Of a DNA stretch of 64,000 nt, positions 35,680 to 44,365 are shown in pieces; within the stretch, counting starts at the first letter, position 1, and every line of letters starts with the position of its first letter. The stretch spans positions 310,001 through 374,000 of the forward strand of contig NZ_JASCRR010000002.1 of NCBI RefSeq assembly GCF_030010215.1, in the 5' to 3' direction. A model generated the notes under the pieces. The model was not told where the DNA came from. It worked only from the letters and a program-made list of their open reading frames with translations, and did no database searches. The translations under genes were made by a program, and so were the position numbers. The stretch comes from Tianweitania sp. UT-5YL-CI-8. GTDB lineage: Bacteria; Pseudomonadota; Alphaproteobacteria; Rhizobiales; Rhizobiaceae.

Positions 35680-36798
35680 ATGCGTGTTGTTCTTGAACGC
35701 TCTAACCTTCTCAAGTCGCTGAACCATGTTCATCGCGTGGTTGAGCGGCGCAACACGATTCCGATCCTGTCAAACGTGCTGATGAAGGCAGACGGCAACA
35801 GCCTCGCGCTGAAGGCCACCGACCTCGATCTGGAGATCACCGAAGCCACGCCGGCCCAGGTCGACCAGGCTGGTGCGACCACGGTTCCCGCCCATCTGCT
35901 TTACGACATCGTCCGCAAGCTGCCCGACGGTGCCGAGGTGATGCTGAAGACAGATGACGACGGCAACGCCATGTCGGTGGTGTCGGGGCGGTCGAGCTTC
36001 CGCCTGCAGTGCCTGCCGCAATCCGACTTTCCCGAGCTGTCGGCCGGCAGTTTCTCGCACAAGTTCACGCTTGAAGCGGCCAAGCTCAAAATGCTGATCG
36101 ACAAGACGCAGTTTGCGATCTCGACCGAGGAAACGCGCTACTATCTCAACGGCATTTTCCTGCACACCTTCGAAAGCGAAGGCAATTTGAAGCTGCGTTC
36201 CGTGGCCACCGACGGTCACCGCCTGGCGCGCGCCGAGTTCGAGGCGCCCTCGGGTGCGGAAGGCATGCCGGGCATCATCATTCCGCGCAAGACCGTCAGC
36301 GAAGTGCAGAAGCTGGTCGACGATCCGGAACTCGCAGTCACCACCGAACTGTCCGACACCAAGATCCGCTTCACCATCGGCTCCATCGTGCTGACCTCCA
36401 AGCTGATCGACGGCACCTTCCCCGACTATCAGCGCGTCATCCCGACCGGGAACGACAAGCAGCTTATCATCGACCGGCAGAGCTTTGCGTCCGCCGTCGA
36501 CCGCGTCTCGACCATTTCGTCGGAGCGCGGCCGCGCGGTCAAGCTGTCGATTGCCGACGGCCAGGTGACGCTCGCCGTCAACAATCCCGATTCCGGCAGC
36601 GCGACCGAAGAACTGGCGGCGGACTACGCATCCGACCCCATCGAGATTGGCTTCAACGCCAAATATTTGCTCGATGTCGCGGCCCAGTTGTCGGGCGGCG
36701 AGGCCCGCTTCATGCTCGCCGATGCCGGTTCGCCGACGCTCATCCAGGACACATCGGACGATCACACGCTCTACGTGCTGATGCCGATGCGCGTCTAG
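35680..36798 (+). CDS. dnaN: DNA polymerase III beta sliding clamp
   Basis: 372 residues, the normal clamp length, with three repeated domains. The start MRVVLERSNLLKSLNHVHRVVERRNTIP-type N terminus and end LYVLMPMRV (the conserved M-P-M-R close) identify it. ATDGHRLARAEF and the C-terminal hydrophobic pocket for clamp-binding peptides are present. ATG at 35680 is chosen; the in-frame upstream extension to 35626 lacks support. recF follows after 13 bp. Confidence 0.98.
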   Translation: MRVVLERSNLLKSLNHVHRVVERRNTIPILSNVLMKADGNSLALKATDLDLEITEATPAQVDQAGATTVPAHLLYDIVRKLPDGAEVMLKTDDDGNAMSVVSGRSSFRLQCLPQSDFPELSAGSFSHKFTLEAAKLKMLIDKTQFAISTEETRYYLNGIFLHTFESEGNLKLRSVATDGHRLARAEFEAPSGAEGMPGIIIPRKTVSEVQKLVDDPELAVTTELSDTKIRFTIGSIVLTSKLIDGTFPDYQRVIPTGNDKQLIIDRQSFASAVDRVSTISSERGRAVKLSIADGQVTLAVNNPDSGSATEELAADYASDPIEIGFNAKYLLDVAAQLSGGEARFMLADAGSPTLIQDTSDDHTLYVLMPMRV

Positions 36799-36811
36799 CG
36801 TCACTTCAGAC

Positions 36812-37984
36812 GTGCCGGGACAGTTGCCCGAGCCGACTAAAGCGCTCCCGTCCAATTTCATCAGCCGGCTGACGCTGACCGATTTCCGCAACTATGCTGA
36901 TATCGCGGTCGGCTTCCGGCCCGGCGCTGTCGTCTTCACAGGCGAAAACGGCGCGGGCAAGACCAATTTGCTCGAAGCCATCTCCTTCCTCACGCCCGGA
37001 CGCGGCCTGCGCCGCGCGCCCTACCCCGACGTCGCGCGCGAAGGCGGACGCGGCGGGTTCGCGGTCCACGCAACCGTCGAAGGGCCGGACGGCGATGCCG
37101 AGATCGGCACCGGCACGCTGTTCGACGGCGCGGGCGAAGGCGGCCGCCGCGTCCGAATCAACGGCACCACAGTGCGCTCGGCCGAGGAGATGCTCGACTG
37201 GCTGCGCGTGGTGTGGCTGACACCGTCGATGGATGCGCTGTTCACAGGACCCGCGGCCGACCGCCGCCGCTTTCTCGACCGGCTGGTGCTGACTATTGAT
37301 CCCGCCCACGGCCAGCGCGCGCTGGACTATGAAAAAGCCATGCGCGGCCGCAACCGGCTCTTGGCCGAAGACCGGCGCGACCGCGTCTGGTTCGAGGCAA
37401 TCGAAACGCAAATGGCCGAGACAGGCGTGGCGATTGCGGCTGCGCGCGCCGAGATGACCCGGCTTCTGACCGCGATGATCGGCAAGCTGCCCGAAACTGG
37501 GCCTTTCCCGCAGGCCGATCTGGCCCTGTCAGGCACGATTGAGGAGAATATCGGCGCGCAGGCCGCCGTCGACATGGAAGAACGATACCGTCACATGCTG
37601 GCCGAAGGCCGCGAGCGAGACCGCGCGGCCGGCCGTACGCTGGAAGGCCCGCATCGCTCAGACCTGATCGTCCGGCACCGGCCCAAGGCGATGCCGGCCG
37701 AACTCTGCTCCACCGGCGAGCAAAAGGCACTTCTGGTCGGCATCATCGTCTCGCACGCCCGGCTGACCGGCGAGATGGCGGGTTCGGCCCCTATTCTCCT
37801 GCTCGATGAAATCGCCGCGCATCTCGATGCGGGCCGGCGCGCGGCGCTGTTTTCGATCCTGGAAGAGCTGAACTGCCAGGCCTTCATGACCGGAACAGAG
37901 CCCGAGCTGTTTTCCAGCCTCAAGGGCAAGGCGCAGTTCATCACCGTTGACCATGGCAGCGTTGGCCCTACCGAAAGCGCCTGA
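36812..37984 (+). CDS. recF: DNA replication/repair protein RecF
   Basis: 390-residue SMC-like ATPase that loads RecA at gaps with RecO and RecR. Walker A FTGENGAGKTN (43-52 region), signature motif CSTGEQKALLVGI and Walker B PILLLDEIAAHLD are intact. Starts at GTG 36812, 13 bp after dnaN. A basic, variable middle arm is normal. It completes the dnaA-dnaN-recF replication block. Confidence 0.96.
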   Translation: MPGQLPEPTKALPSNFISRLTLTDFRNYADIAVGFRPGAVVFTGENGAGKTNLLEAISFLTPGRGLRRAPYPDVAREGGRGGFAVHATVEGPDGDAEIGTGTLFDGAGEGGRRVRINGTTVRSAEEMLDWLRVVWLTPSMDALFTGPAADRRRFLDRLVLTIDPAHGQRALDYEKAMRGRNRLLAEDRRDRVWFEAIETQMAETGVAIAAARAEMTRLLTAMIGKLPETGPFPQADLALSGTIEENIGAQAAVDMEERYRHMLAEGRERDRAAGRTLEGPHRSDLIVRHRPKAMPAELCSTGEQKALLVGIIVSHARLTGEMAGSAPILLLDEIAAHLDAGRRAALFSILEELNCQAFMTGTEPELFSSLKGKAQFITVDHGSVGPTESA

Positions 37985-38015
37985 CAAGCCGAATGCGGCG
38001 CGATATCGTCGCGCC

Positions 38016-38786
38016 ATGAGCAAGCATCCCGCACTCTCCGACGAGGAACTGACGCGTTATGCGCGCCATATCGTGCTGCCGGAAATCGGCGGTCCGGGGC
38101 AGCAGAAGTTGAAGCGTGCGCGGGTTCTGGTGATCGGCGCGGGCGGGCTCGGCGCGCCGGTTCTGGAATATCTGGCGGCTGCCGGCGTCGGAACGCTGGG
38201 CATCGTCGACGACGACACTGTGTCGCTGTCCAATCTGCAGCGGCAGGTGATCCACGACACCCAGGCCGTTGGGCGCTCCAAGGGCGAAAGCGCACGCGAT
38301 GCCATCGCCCGCATCAACCCGCATGTCGCGGTCGAACTGCACGAGTTGCGGCTTGACGAGCACAACGCGCGGGAACTGATCTCCGGCTACGACCTCGTCA
38401 TCGACGGCTCCGACAATTTCGACACCCGCTACGCCGTCGCCGATGCCTCCGAAGCCGAGAACAGACCCCTCGTACACGCCGCAGTAGGGCGTTTCGACGG
38501 GTCGATTACCGTTTTGATACCCTTCAAAACCAACGATCAGGGGGTCCAAAACCCCGGTTATCGCGACCTTTTTCCCGAGCCGCCACCGCCCGGACTGGTG
38601 CCCTCCTGCGCCGAAGCAGGCGTTATCGGCGCTCTGACCGGCGTTGTCGGTACGTTACAGGCGATGGAAGCGATCAAGCTGATCACCGGCATCGGCGAGC
38701 CGCTTGTCGGCCGGCTTCTGCTCTATGACGCGCTCGGCGCGCGGTTCGACATCATTCGCTATAAGCGATCCACGTCCGATGACTAG
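38016..38786 (+). CDS. MoeB/ThiF family E1-like adenylyltransferase lacking zinc cysteines
   Basis: 256 residues. It activates the C-terminal Gly-Gly of a ubiquitin-like sulfur carrier (MoaD or ThiS) by adenylation. Nucleotide-binding VIGAGGLGAPVLEYLAAAG (about 39-57), the Arg-rich LSNLQRQVIHD and catalytic Asp in VIDGSDNFDTRYA are intact. Odd: the zinc-binding cysteines of MoeB are missing; the usual YRCLFPEPPP is YRDLFPEPPP and the C-terminal CPVC is absent, leaving a single cysteine (Cys198 in VPSCAEAGVIG). It overlaps the frameshifted GNAT gene by 8 bp. No molybdopterin gene is nearby. Confidence 0.9.
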   Translation: MSKHPALSDEELTRYARHIVLPEIGGPGQQKLKRARVLVIGAGGLGAPVLEYLAAAGVGTLGIVDDDTVSLSNLQRQVIHDTQAVGRSKGESARDAIARINPHVAVELHELRLDEHNARELISGYDLVIDGSDNFDTRYAVADASEAENRPLVHAAVGRFDGSITVLIPFKTNDQGVQNPGYRDLFPEPPPPGLVPSCAEAGVIGALTGVVGTLQAMEAIKLITGIGEPLVGRLLLYDALGARFDIIRYKRSTSDD

Positions 38787-39269
38787 TAACGTCATCATCC
38801 AAGCCCTGCCCGCGGATTTCGACCGTTGGGAGGCGCTTTTGGCGCTGATCCGGCGTTCTTTCGCTTATATGGACGGTGTCATCGACCCGCCCTCTTCCGC
38901 GCATCGCCTGACGCCCGAAACCCTGCGGGACAAGGCTCAAGCAGAGACCTGCCTCTTAGCACTTGCCGGCGGCCGGCTTGTCGGCTGCGTCTTCGTCGCC
39001 AGACGGCAGGACGCTGTCTATGTCGGCAAGCTCGCTGTGGACGAAAGCGCGCGCGGTCTGGGCATCGGACGCCTTTTGATGGAGGCGCCGAACGGCTCGC
39101 GCTGGACTTTGGCACCCCGGTCTTGGAGCTCGAGACCCGCATCGAGCTCACCAAAAACCACGCCACGTTCGAGCGGCTGGGCTTTGCGGAGTTCAAGCGC
39201 ACCGCGCATCCCGGCTATGACCGGATCACGTCGATCACCTACCGGAAACAGCTTTTCGGGAATTCGTAA
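38779..39269 (+). pseudogene. GNAT family N-acetyltransferase, frameshifted
   Basis: The frame from ATG 38779 gives a normal GNAT start: VIIQALPADFDRWEALLALI, then the acetyl-CoA strand and loop VYVGKLAVDESARGLGIGRLLMEA. At about 39085-39088 (GGAGGCGCCGAACGG) the reading breaks and the rest, RLALDFGTPVLELETRIELT, NHATFERLGFAEFKRTAHPG and YDRITSITYRKQL, is in another frame, ending at TAA 39269. Inserting one base after GAGGCG restores a continuous protein of about 163 residues with A-E-R-L at the joint. So either a recent 1-nt deletion or a sequencing error. Overlaps the MoeB-like gene by 8 bp, implying a translationally coupled pair originally. Confidence 0.85.
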
Positions 39270-39282
39270 GCGAACACTTACA

Positions 39283-40284
39283 TCAATTCCGGAGGGGCAG
39301 AACCCGGTCCGGCGGGCGGTGGCCATCGACATGCGCGCGGATGTTGATGATGACCTTCTCGCCCATGTCGATGCGGCTTTCAATGGTGGCCGAGCCCATA
39401 TGCGGCATCAGCACCACCTTACCCTTATGCGCCAGCTTGAGCAACTTCGGGCTCACCGCCGGCTCCTGCTCGAACACGTCGAGCCCGGCACCGGCGAGCT
39501 TGCCGTCCTGCAGCAGCTTGACCAGCGCATCCTCGTCGATAACGTCGCCGCGCGAGGTGTTGACCAGATAGGCCGAGGGCTGCATCAGCGCCAGACGCCG
39601 CGCCGAGAGCAGATGGAAGGTCGCCGGCGTGGAAGGACAGTTGACCGAGATGATATCCATGCGGGCGAGCATCTGATCAAGGCTTTCCCAATAGGTCGCT
39701 TCCAGCTCGTCTTCCACCGCTGGCAGCACGCGGTTGCGGTTGTGGTAATGGATCGACAGACCGAAGGCTTTTGCGCGGCGCGCGACCGCCGTGCCGATGC
39801 GGCCCATGCCGACGATGCCGAGACGCTTGCCCCAGATCCGGCGGCCCAGCATCCAGGTCGGCGACCAGCCGCCCCATTTGCCGTCGCCCAAAAGCACGTT
39901 GGCGCCTTCCGTCAGGCGGCGCGGCACCGAGATGATCAGGCCCATGGTCATGTCGGCGGTGTCTTCGGTCAGCACATTAGGCGTGTTGGTCACGGTGATG
40001 CCGCGCCGGCTGGCGGCGGCGACGTCGATTTTGTCGACGCCATTGCCGAAATTGGCGATCAGCTTCAGCCGCTCTCCGGCCTGGGCGATCAGCGCCTCGT
40101 CAATCGTGTCGGTGACGGCGGGGACCAGCACGTCGGCCTCCTTGACGGCGGCGACCAGCTCCGGCTGCGTCATCGGGCGGTCTTCGACATTGAGCCTGGC
40201 GTCGAACAGTTCGCGCATGCGGGTCTCGACCGGATCCGGAAGCTTGCGCGTTATGATGACGAGAGGCTTCTTCTTGCCGGCCAT
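39283..40284 (-). CDS. D-2-hydroxyacid dehydrogenase (glyoxylate reductase-like)
   Basis: 333 residues. NAD(P) motif GIVGMGRIGTAVARRAKAFG with HYHNRNR after the second strand (no Asp/Glu at the NAD-selecting position, suggesting NADPH use). Catalytic Arg in VNTSRGDVIDEDAL, Glu in DVFEQEPAV, His in MPHMGSATIESR. Most like GyaR-type glyoxylate or hydroxypyruvate reductases, though phosphonate or gluconate dehydrogenases share the fold. Convergent with the GNAT pseudogene (13 bp apart). Different from ghrA at 25132. Confidence 0.92.
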   Translation of the reverse strand: MAGKKKPLVIITRKLPDPVETRMRELFDARLNVEDRPMTQPELVAAVKEADVLVPAVTDTIDEALIAQAGERLKLIANFGNGVDKIDVAAASRRGITVTNTPNVLTEDTADMTMGLIISVPRRLTEGANVLLGDGKWGGWSPTWMLGRRIWGKRLGIVGMGRIGTAVARRAKAFGLSIHYHNRNRVLPAVEDELEATYWESLDQMLARMDIISVNCPSTPATFHLLSARRLALMQPSAYLVNTSRGDVIDEDALVKLLQDGKLAGAGLDVFEQEPAVSPKLLKLAHKGKVVLMPHMGSATIESRIDMGEKVIINIRAHVDGHRPPDRVLPLRN

Positions 40285-40444
40285 TGTTTCCTCACCCAGC
40301 TTCCTGTTGAGACCTCTTTAACCAAGATCGGCGAAACTGGAAATCCATCTGGAGCGGGATACTGTGTATCAAGCGCCGTTCCGGAAGACAAAGAAAAAGG
40401 GGCGCCTGTGGCTCGCGGGCGCAACGCTCAGCAGAGGTACGACA

Positions 40445-41008
40445 GTGTCTGGTTTCGTGTCGCTTCGTCTGGCAATTGGCGCCGTGCTGATGAGTGCGGC
40501 CGTGCTGTTTCCGCAATCGACCACGTTCACGATTGCCGCCGCCGCCCAAGGCGCGGTGACGCTCGGGCCGAGCGGGCTGCCGTTGCCGCGCTTCGTCAGC
40601 CTCAAATCCGGCCGAGTCAATTCGCGGATCGGACCCGGTCTCGGCTATTCGGTGGACTGGATGTACATGAAATCCGGCCTGCCAATGGAGATCATCCAGG
40701 AATACGACAATTGGCGCCGGGTGCGCGATGCCGACGGCTCTGAGGGCTGGATCAATCAGTCGCTGCTGTCGGGCAAGCGCACCGCCATCGTCGCACCCTG
40801 GCAGCGCGGCAAGGAGACGCAGGTCAACCTTCTGGCCTCCGGCGATAAGGATGCACGGGTCATCGCCATGGTCGAACCCGGTGCGATCGGCACGATCCGC
40901 GTCTGCAACGGCCAATGGTGCGAAATGACCTTTGACGGACGCAACCGCGGCTGGATCAGCCAGTCGCTGGTCTGGGGCGCCTATCCCGGCGAGACCATCG
41001 AGGATTGA
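40445..41008 (+). CDS. Exported SH3 domain-containing protein
   Basis: 187 residues from the GTG at 40445, which has AGAGGT 6 nt upstream; an in-frame GTG at 40364 is an alternative. A signal peptide (SLRLAIGAVLMSAAVLF... ending IAAAAQ) is followed by two bacterial SH3 modules: KSGRVNSRIGPGLGYSVDWM to EGWINQSLLSG, and TQVNLLASGDKDARVIAMVE to GRNRGWISQSLVWG. Periplasmic, peptide- or wall-binding by analogy. Divergent from the hydroxyacid dehydrogenase gene and convergent with irr. Confidence 0.88.
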   Translation: MSGFVSLRLAIGAVLMSAAVLFPQSTTFTIAAAAQGAVTLGPSGLPLPRFVSLKSGRVNSRIGPGLGYSVDWMYMKSGLPMEIIQEYDNWRRVRDADGSEGWINQSLLSGKRTAIVAPWQRGKETQVNLLASGDKDARVIAMVEPGAIGTIRVCNGQWCEMTFDGRNRGWISQSLVWGAYPGETIED

Positions 41009-41021
41009 GGGATGGCGGCGG

Positions 41022-41052
41022 TTTGCCTTCTCCCCTTGCGGGGTGAAGGAAG
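41022..41052. repeat. Solo copy of the CTCCCC palindromic repeat
   Basis: CCTTCTCCCCTTGCGGGGTG followed by AAGG is a degenerate single unit of the same family as the pair at 45424-45632. It sits between the convergent SH3 and irr genes and could form a terminator-like hairpin. Confidence 0.6.
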
Positions 41053-41075
41053 AGATGCGGCGCTGACCGTACGTA

Positions 41076-41501
41076 TCAACTGCAGCGCTTGGGGCGGAGG
41101 CGGATGACCACGTCAACATTGGCGATCTCCATGCCTTCGGGAGGCTCGGGGAGATTGACGACGCTGACCGGGCCCGATTCGATATCGAAAATGCGGTTTT
41201 CGCCTTCGATGTAGAAATGGTGGTGGTCGGAGGTGTTGGTATCGAAATAAGTTTTTGCGCCTTCGACCGCCAGAATTCGCAGAAGGCCGACTTCGGTGAA
41301 CTGGTGCAGCGCGTTGTAGACAGTTGCCAGCGACACCGGAACGCCGGCAACCAAGGCTTCCTCGTGCAGTTCCTCGGCCGAAAAATGCCGGTCGCCCTTG
41401 GCGAACAGCAGTTCCGCCAGCGCAATGCGCTGCCGCGTCGGCCTCAGGCCGGCATCGCGCACACGGGTTTCGACAGACGTTTTTTCCACTCGAAAGCTCA
41501 A
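41076..41501 (-). CDS. irr: Iron response regulator Irr (Fur family)
   Basis: 141-residue Fur-superfamily repressor that controls heme synthesis and iron uptake in rhizobia and is degraded or inactivated by heme. The winged helix includes RPTRQRIALAELLFAKGDRH and VSLATVYNALHQFTEVGLL. The histidine triplet HHH (93-95, in TSDHHHFYIEGENRIFDIE) is the heme-binding motif that distinguishes Irr from Fur. The N-terminal Cys-Pro heme regulatory motif of Bradyrhizobium is absent, as in other Rhizobiaceae-type Irr. Divergent from fabA, the usual rhizobial arrangement. Confidence 0.95.
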   Translation of the reverse strand: MSFRVEKTSVETRVRDAGLRPTRQRIALAELLFAKGDRHFSAEELHEEALVAGVPVSLATVYNALHQFTEVGLLRILAVEGAKTYFDTNTSDHHHFYIEGENRIFDIESGPVSVVNLPEPPEGMEIANVDVVIRLRPKRCS

Positions 41502-41738
41502 CGGCGCCCCAATCGACAGCTCGAAAGTTTCAGCGGCATACCGGCAATGCCGACAAAACCAACCGATTCCTCCATTTTCATATATTCTGTCCCACAGGCT
41601 CGATCAATAGCGCGCATTGACCCAGGAAAGCCGGCAGGCTAAGCGCAGACGGCAGTTCAGGTCTGGCAGGGCTTGTGCTAGAAGAAATCAGCAGCGCGGT
41701 GGGACCAACCGCCGCAGCCGAAACGGGGAAGACGTTAT

Positions 41739-42257
41739 ATGGTGGAGCAGAAATCCAGCTACGACTACGAAGAGTTGCTGGCCTGTGCACGCGGTGAATT
41801 GTTCGGAGCGGGCAATGCCCAACTCCCTTATCCGCCCATGCTGATGTTCAACCGCATCACCGAACTCAGCGAAACCGGCGGCGAATTCGGCAAGGGCTTC
41901 ATTCGTGCCGAACTCGATATCCACCGCGACCTCTGGTTCTTCCCCTGCCATTTCATCCGCGATCCAGTGATGCCGGGCTGTCTCGGGCTCGACGCTCTGT
42001 GGCAACTGACGGGGTTCTATCTCGGCTGGCTGGGCGAACCTGGCAAGGGCCGCGCGCTGTCGACCGGCGAAGTCAAGTTCACCGGCATGGTGACCCCAGC
42101 CAACAAAAAAGTGGAATACGGCGTCGACTTCAAGCGCGTCATGCGCGGCCGTCTCGTGCTGGGCATCGGCGACGGCTGGCTAAAAGCCGATGGCGAAACC
42201 ATATACAAGGCGACCGACCTGCGCGTCGGGCTGTTCAAGGAAGCTCAGGCGGCCTAG
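41739..42257 (+). CDS. fabA: 3-hydroxydecanoyl-ACP dehydratase/isomerase
   Basis: 172 residues, hot-dog fold. Catalytic His71 in [14 protein letters not shown] and Asp85 in [10 protein letters not shown] are in place. It introduces the cis double bond that leads to unsaturated fatty acids in type II synthesis. GGGGAAG precedes the ATG at 41739. First gene of fabA-fabB-fabI; the intergenic gaps are 29 and 14 bp, so a single transcript is likely. Confidence 0.97.
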   Translation: MVEQKSSYDYEELLACARGELFGAGNAQLPYPPMLMFNRITELSETGGEFGKGFIRAELDIHRDLWFFPCHFIRDPVMPGCLGLDALWQLTGFYLGWLGEPGKGRALSTGEVKFTGMVTPANKKVEYGVDFKRVMRGRLVLGIGDGWLKADGETIYKATDLRVGLFKEAQAA

Positions 42258-42286
42258 CCGCCGGGCGATTTCTGAAAGGAAAGCGA

Positions 42287-43507
42287 ATGAGACGGGTCGT
42301 CGTAACTGGCCTTGGCATCGTATCGTCCATCGGCAACAACGCCGAAGCAGTGCAAGCCTCCCTGCGCGACGCAAAGTCCGGGATCAGCTTTTCGGACTCC
42401 TTCGCCGAGCACGGGTTCAAGTGCCAGGTGTGGGGTGCGCCAAATCTCGACACCGCCGAACTGGTCGACCGCCGCGCCGCGCGCTTCCTGTCGCAGGGCG
42501 GCATGTGGAACCATGTCGCCATGAAGCAGGCCATTGCCGACAGCGGCCTGGAAGAAAGCGACATATCGGGCAACGAACGCACCGGCATCATCATGGGCTC
42601 TGGCGGCCCTTCCACCCGCACCATCGTGGAAGCCGCGGAAACCACGCTGAAAAACACCAGCCCCAAGCGCATCGGACCGTTCGCGGTGCCGAAGGCGATG
42701 TCTTCGACGGCGTCCGCCACGCTGGCGACCTGGTTCAAGATTCACGGCGTCAACTACTCGATCTCGTCGGCCTGCTCGACATCGGCGCACTGCATCGGCA
42801 ATGCGGCGGAGATGATCCAATGGGGCAAGCAGGACGTCATGTTCGCCGGCGGCCACGAAGACCTCGACTGGACGATGTCGAACCTGTTCGACGCGATGGG
42901 TGCGATGTCCTCCAAATACAACGACCGGGCCGCCGTGGCGTCCCGCGCCTATGACGTCAACCGCGACGGCTTCGTCATCGCCGGCGGCGCGGGCGTGCTG
43001 GTGCTCGAAGAGATGGAACACGCCAAGGCGCGCGGCGCCAAGATCTATGCCGAACTGGTGGGCTATGGCGCGACCTCCGACGGCTACGACATGGTCGCGC
43101 CCTCGGGCGAAGGCGCCATACGCTGCATGAAGCAGGCCATGGCCACCGTGAAGGGCGATGTCGACTACATCAACACCCACGGTACCTCGACGCCTGTCGG
43201 CGACAGCAAGGAAATGGGCGCCATTCGCGAGACCTTCGGCGCCAGGATTCCGAACATCACCTCGACCAAGTCGCTGACCGGCCACTCGCTGGGAGCCGCT
43301 GGCGTACAGGAAGCGATCTACTCGATCCTGCAGATGCAGGGCGGCTTCATCGGCGAAAGCGCTCATATCGAAGAGCTCGACCCCGAATTCGACGGCATGC
43401 CGATCGTGCGCGAGCGCATCGACAACGCCAAGATCGATACCGTGCTGTCCAACTCCTTCGGCTTCGGCGGCACCAACGCGACGCTGGTCTTCCAGCGTCT
43501 GTCATAA
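42287..43507 (+). CDS. fabB: 3-oxoacyl-ACP synthase I
   Basis: 406-residue condensing enzyme that elongates unsaturated intermediates made by FabA. Catalytic Cys163 in [14 protein letters not shown]; the two His in [11 protein letters not shown] and TGHSLGAAG; a C-terminal [25 protein letters not shown] upstream of the ATG at 42287. Adjacent to fabA as in most proteobacteria with the FabA/FabB pathway. Confidence 0.97.
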   Translation: MRRVVVTGLGIVSSIGNNAEAVQASLRDAKSGISFSDSFAEHGFKCQVWGAPNLDTAELVDRRAARFLSQGGMWNHVAMKQAIADSGLEESDISGNERTGIIMGSGGPSTRTIVEAAETTLKNTSPKRIGPFAVPKAMSSTASATLATWFKIHGVNYSISSACSTSAHCIGNAAEMIQWGKQDVMFAGGHEDLDWTMSNLFDAMGAMSSKYNDRAAVASRAYDVNRDGFVIAGGAGVLVLEEMEHAKARGAKIYAELVGYGATSDGYDMVAPSGEGAIRCMKQAMATVKGDVDYINTHGTSTPVGDSKEMGAIRETFGARIPNITSTKSLTGHSLGAAGVQEAIYSILQMQGGFIGESAHIEELDPEFDGMPIVRERIDNAKIDTVLSNSFGFGGTNATLVFQRLS

Positions 43508-43521
43508 CGAGGACATCCACC

Positions 43522-44328
43522 ATGACCGGACTGATGCAGGGCAAGCGCGGCCTGATCATGGGCGTTGCCAACGACCATTCGATAGCATGGGGCATCGCGC
43601 AGAAACTGGCCGAACAAGGCGCCGAACTCGCCTTCTCCTATCAGGGCGACGCGTTCGGACGCCGGGTGAAGCCGCTGGCCGAAAAGGTCGGCGCATCGCT
43701 TCTCGTGCCCTGCGACGTCGAAGACAGCGCGTCGGTGGCCTCGACCTTCGAAAGGCTGGGCGAAGAATGGGGCGGGATCGATTTCGTCGTCCACGCCATC
43801 GGCTTCTCCGACAAGAACGAGTTGAAGGGGCTGTACGCCGACACCACCAAGGACAACTTCATCCGCACCATGGTGATCTCCTGCTACTCCTTCACGGAGA
43901 TCGCGCGGCACGCCGCAAAACTCATGAATGACGGCGGCTCACTGCTGACCTTGACCTATGCCGGTTCGGTCAGCGTGATGCCGAACTACAACGTGATGGG
44001 CGTTGCCAAAGCGGGGCTTGAGGCGAGCGTGCGTTACCTCGCCAATGATTTCGGCCCGCGCGGCATCCGCGTCAACGCCATTTCGGCAGGCCCGGTGCGG
44101 ACTTTGGCCGGCGCCGGCATCGCGGACGCGCGCTACATGTTCTCCTACCAGCAGCGCAATTCGCCGCTGCGCCGCACCGTCACGCTTGGCGAAGTCGGCG
44201 GCTCAGCACTGTACCTGTTGTCCGACCTGTCATCGGGCGTCACCGGCGAAATTCACTATGTCGACTCAGGCTACAACATCGTTTCAATGCCGACGCTGGA
44301 AGAACTGAAGAAGACCGACAAGGAATAA
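43522..44328 (+). CDS. fabI: Enoyl-ACP reductase (NADH), FabI
   Basis: 268-residue short-chain dehydrogenase that completes each elongation cycle. Cofactor loop MGVANDHSIAWGIA near the N terminus; the FabI-type Y-x6-K pair is Tyr156 and Lys163 in YNVMGVAKAGLEAS; the substrate loop is ISAGPVRTLAGAGI. Triclosan sensitivity is a family property. Third gene of the fabA-fabB-fabI unit, closed by a strong terminator. Confidence 0.97.
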   Translation: MTGLMQGKRGLIMGVANDHSIAWGIAQKLAEQGAELAFSYQGDAFGRRVKPLAEKVGASLLVPCDVEDSASVASTFERLGEEWGGIDFVVHAIGFSDKNELKGLYADTTKDNFIRTMVISCYSFTEIARHAAKLMNDGGSLLTLTYAGSVSVMPNYNVMGVAKAGLEASVRYLANDFGPRGIRVNAISAGPVRTLAGAGIADARYMFSYQQRNSPLRRTVTLGEVGGSALYLLSDLSSGVTGEIHYVDSGYNIVSMPTLEELKKTDKE

Positions 44329-44335
44329 GGACAGG

Positions 44336-44356
44336 GCCGGCGCAAGCCGGCTTTTT
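44336..44356 (+). terminator. Rho-independent terminator of the fabABI operon
   Basis: GCCGGC-GCAA-GCCGGC followed by TTTTT, 8 bp after the fabI stop. Confidence 0.92.
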
Positions 44357-44365
44357 GCGGGCGGC

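Noticed and set aside
38704-40743. A 679-codon plus-strand frame running from the MoeB-like gene through the hydroxyacid dehydrogenase
   Set aside because: It joins the first part of the GNAT gene after its frameshift to antisense sequence of the minus-strand dehydrogenase; not a real fusion.
41502-41738. Irr-type iron control element or Fur box between irr and fabA
   Set aside because: No convincing match to the TTTAGAA/TTCTAAA dyad or a Fur box was seen.
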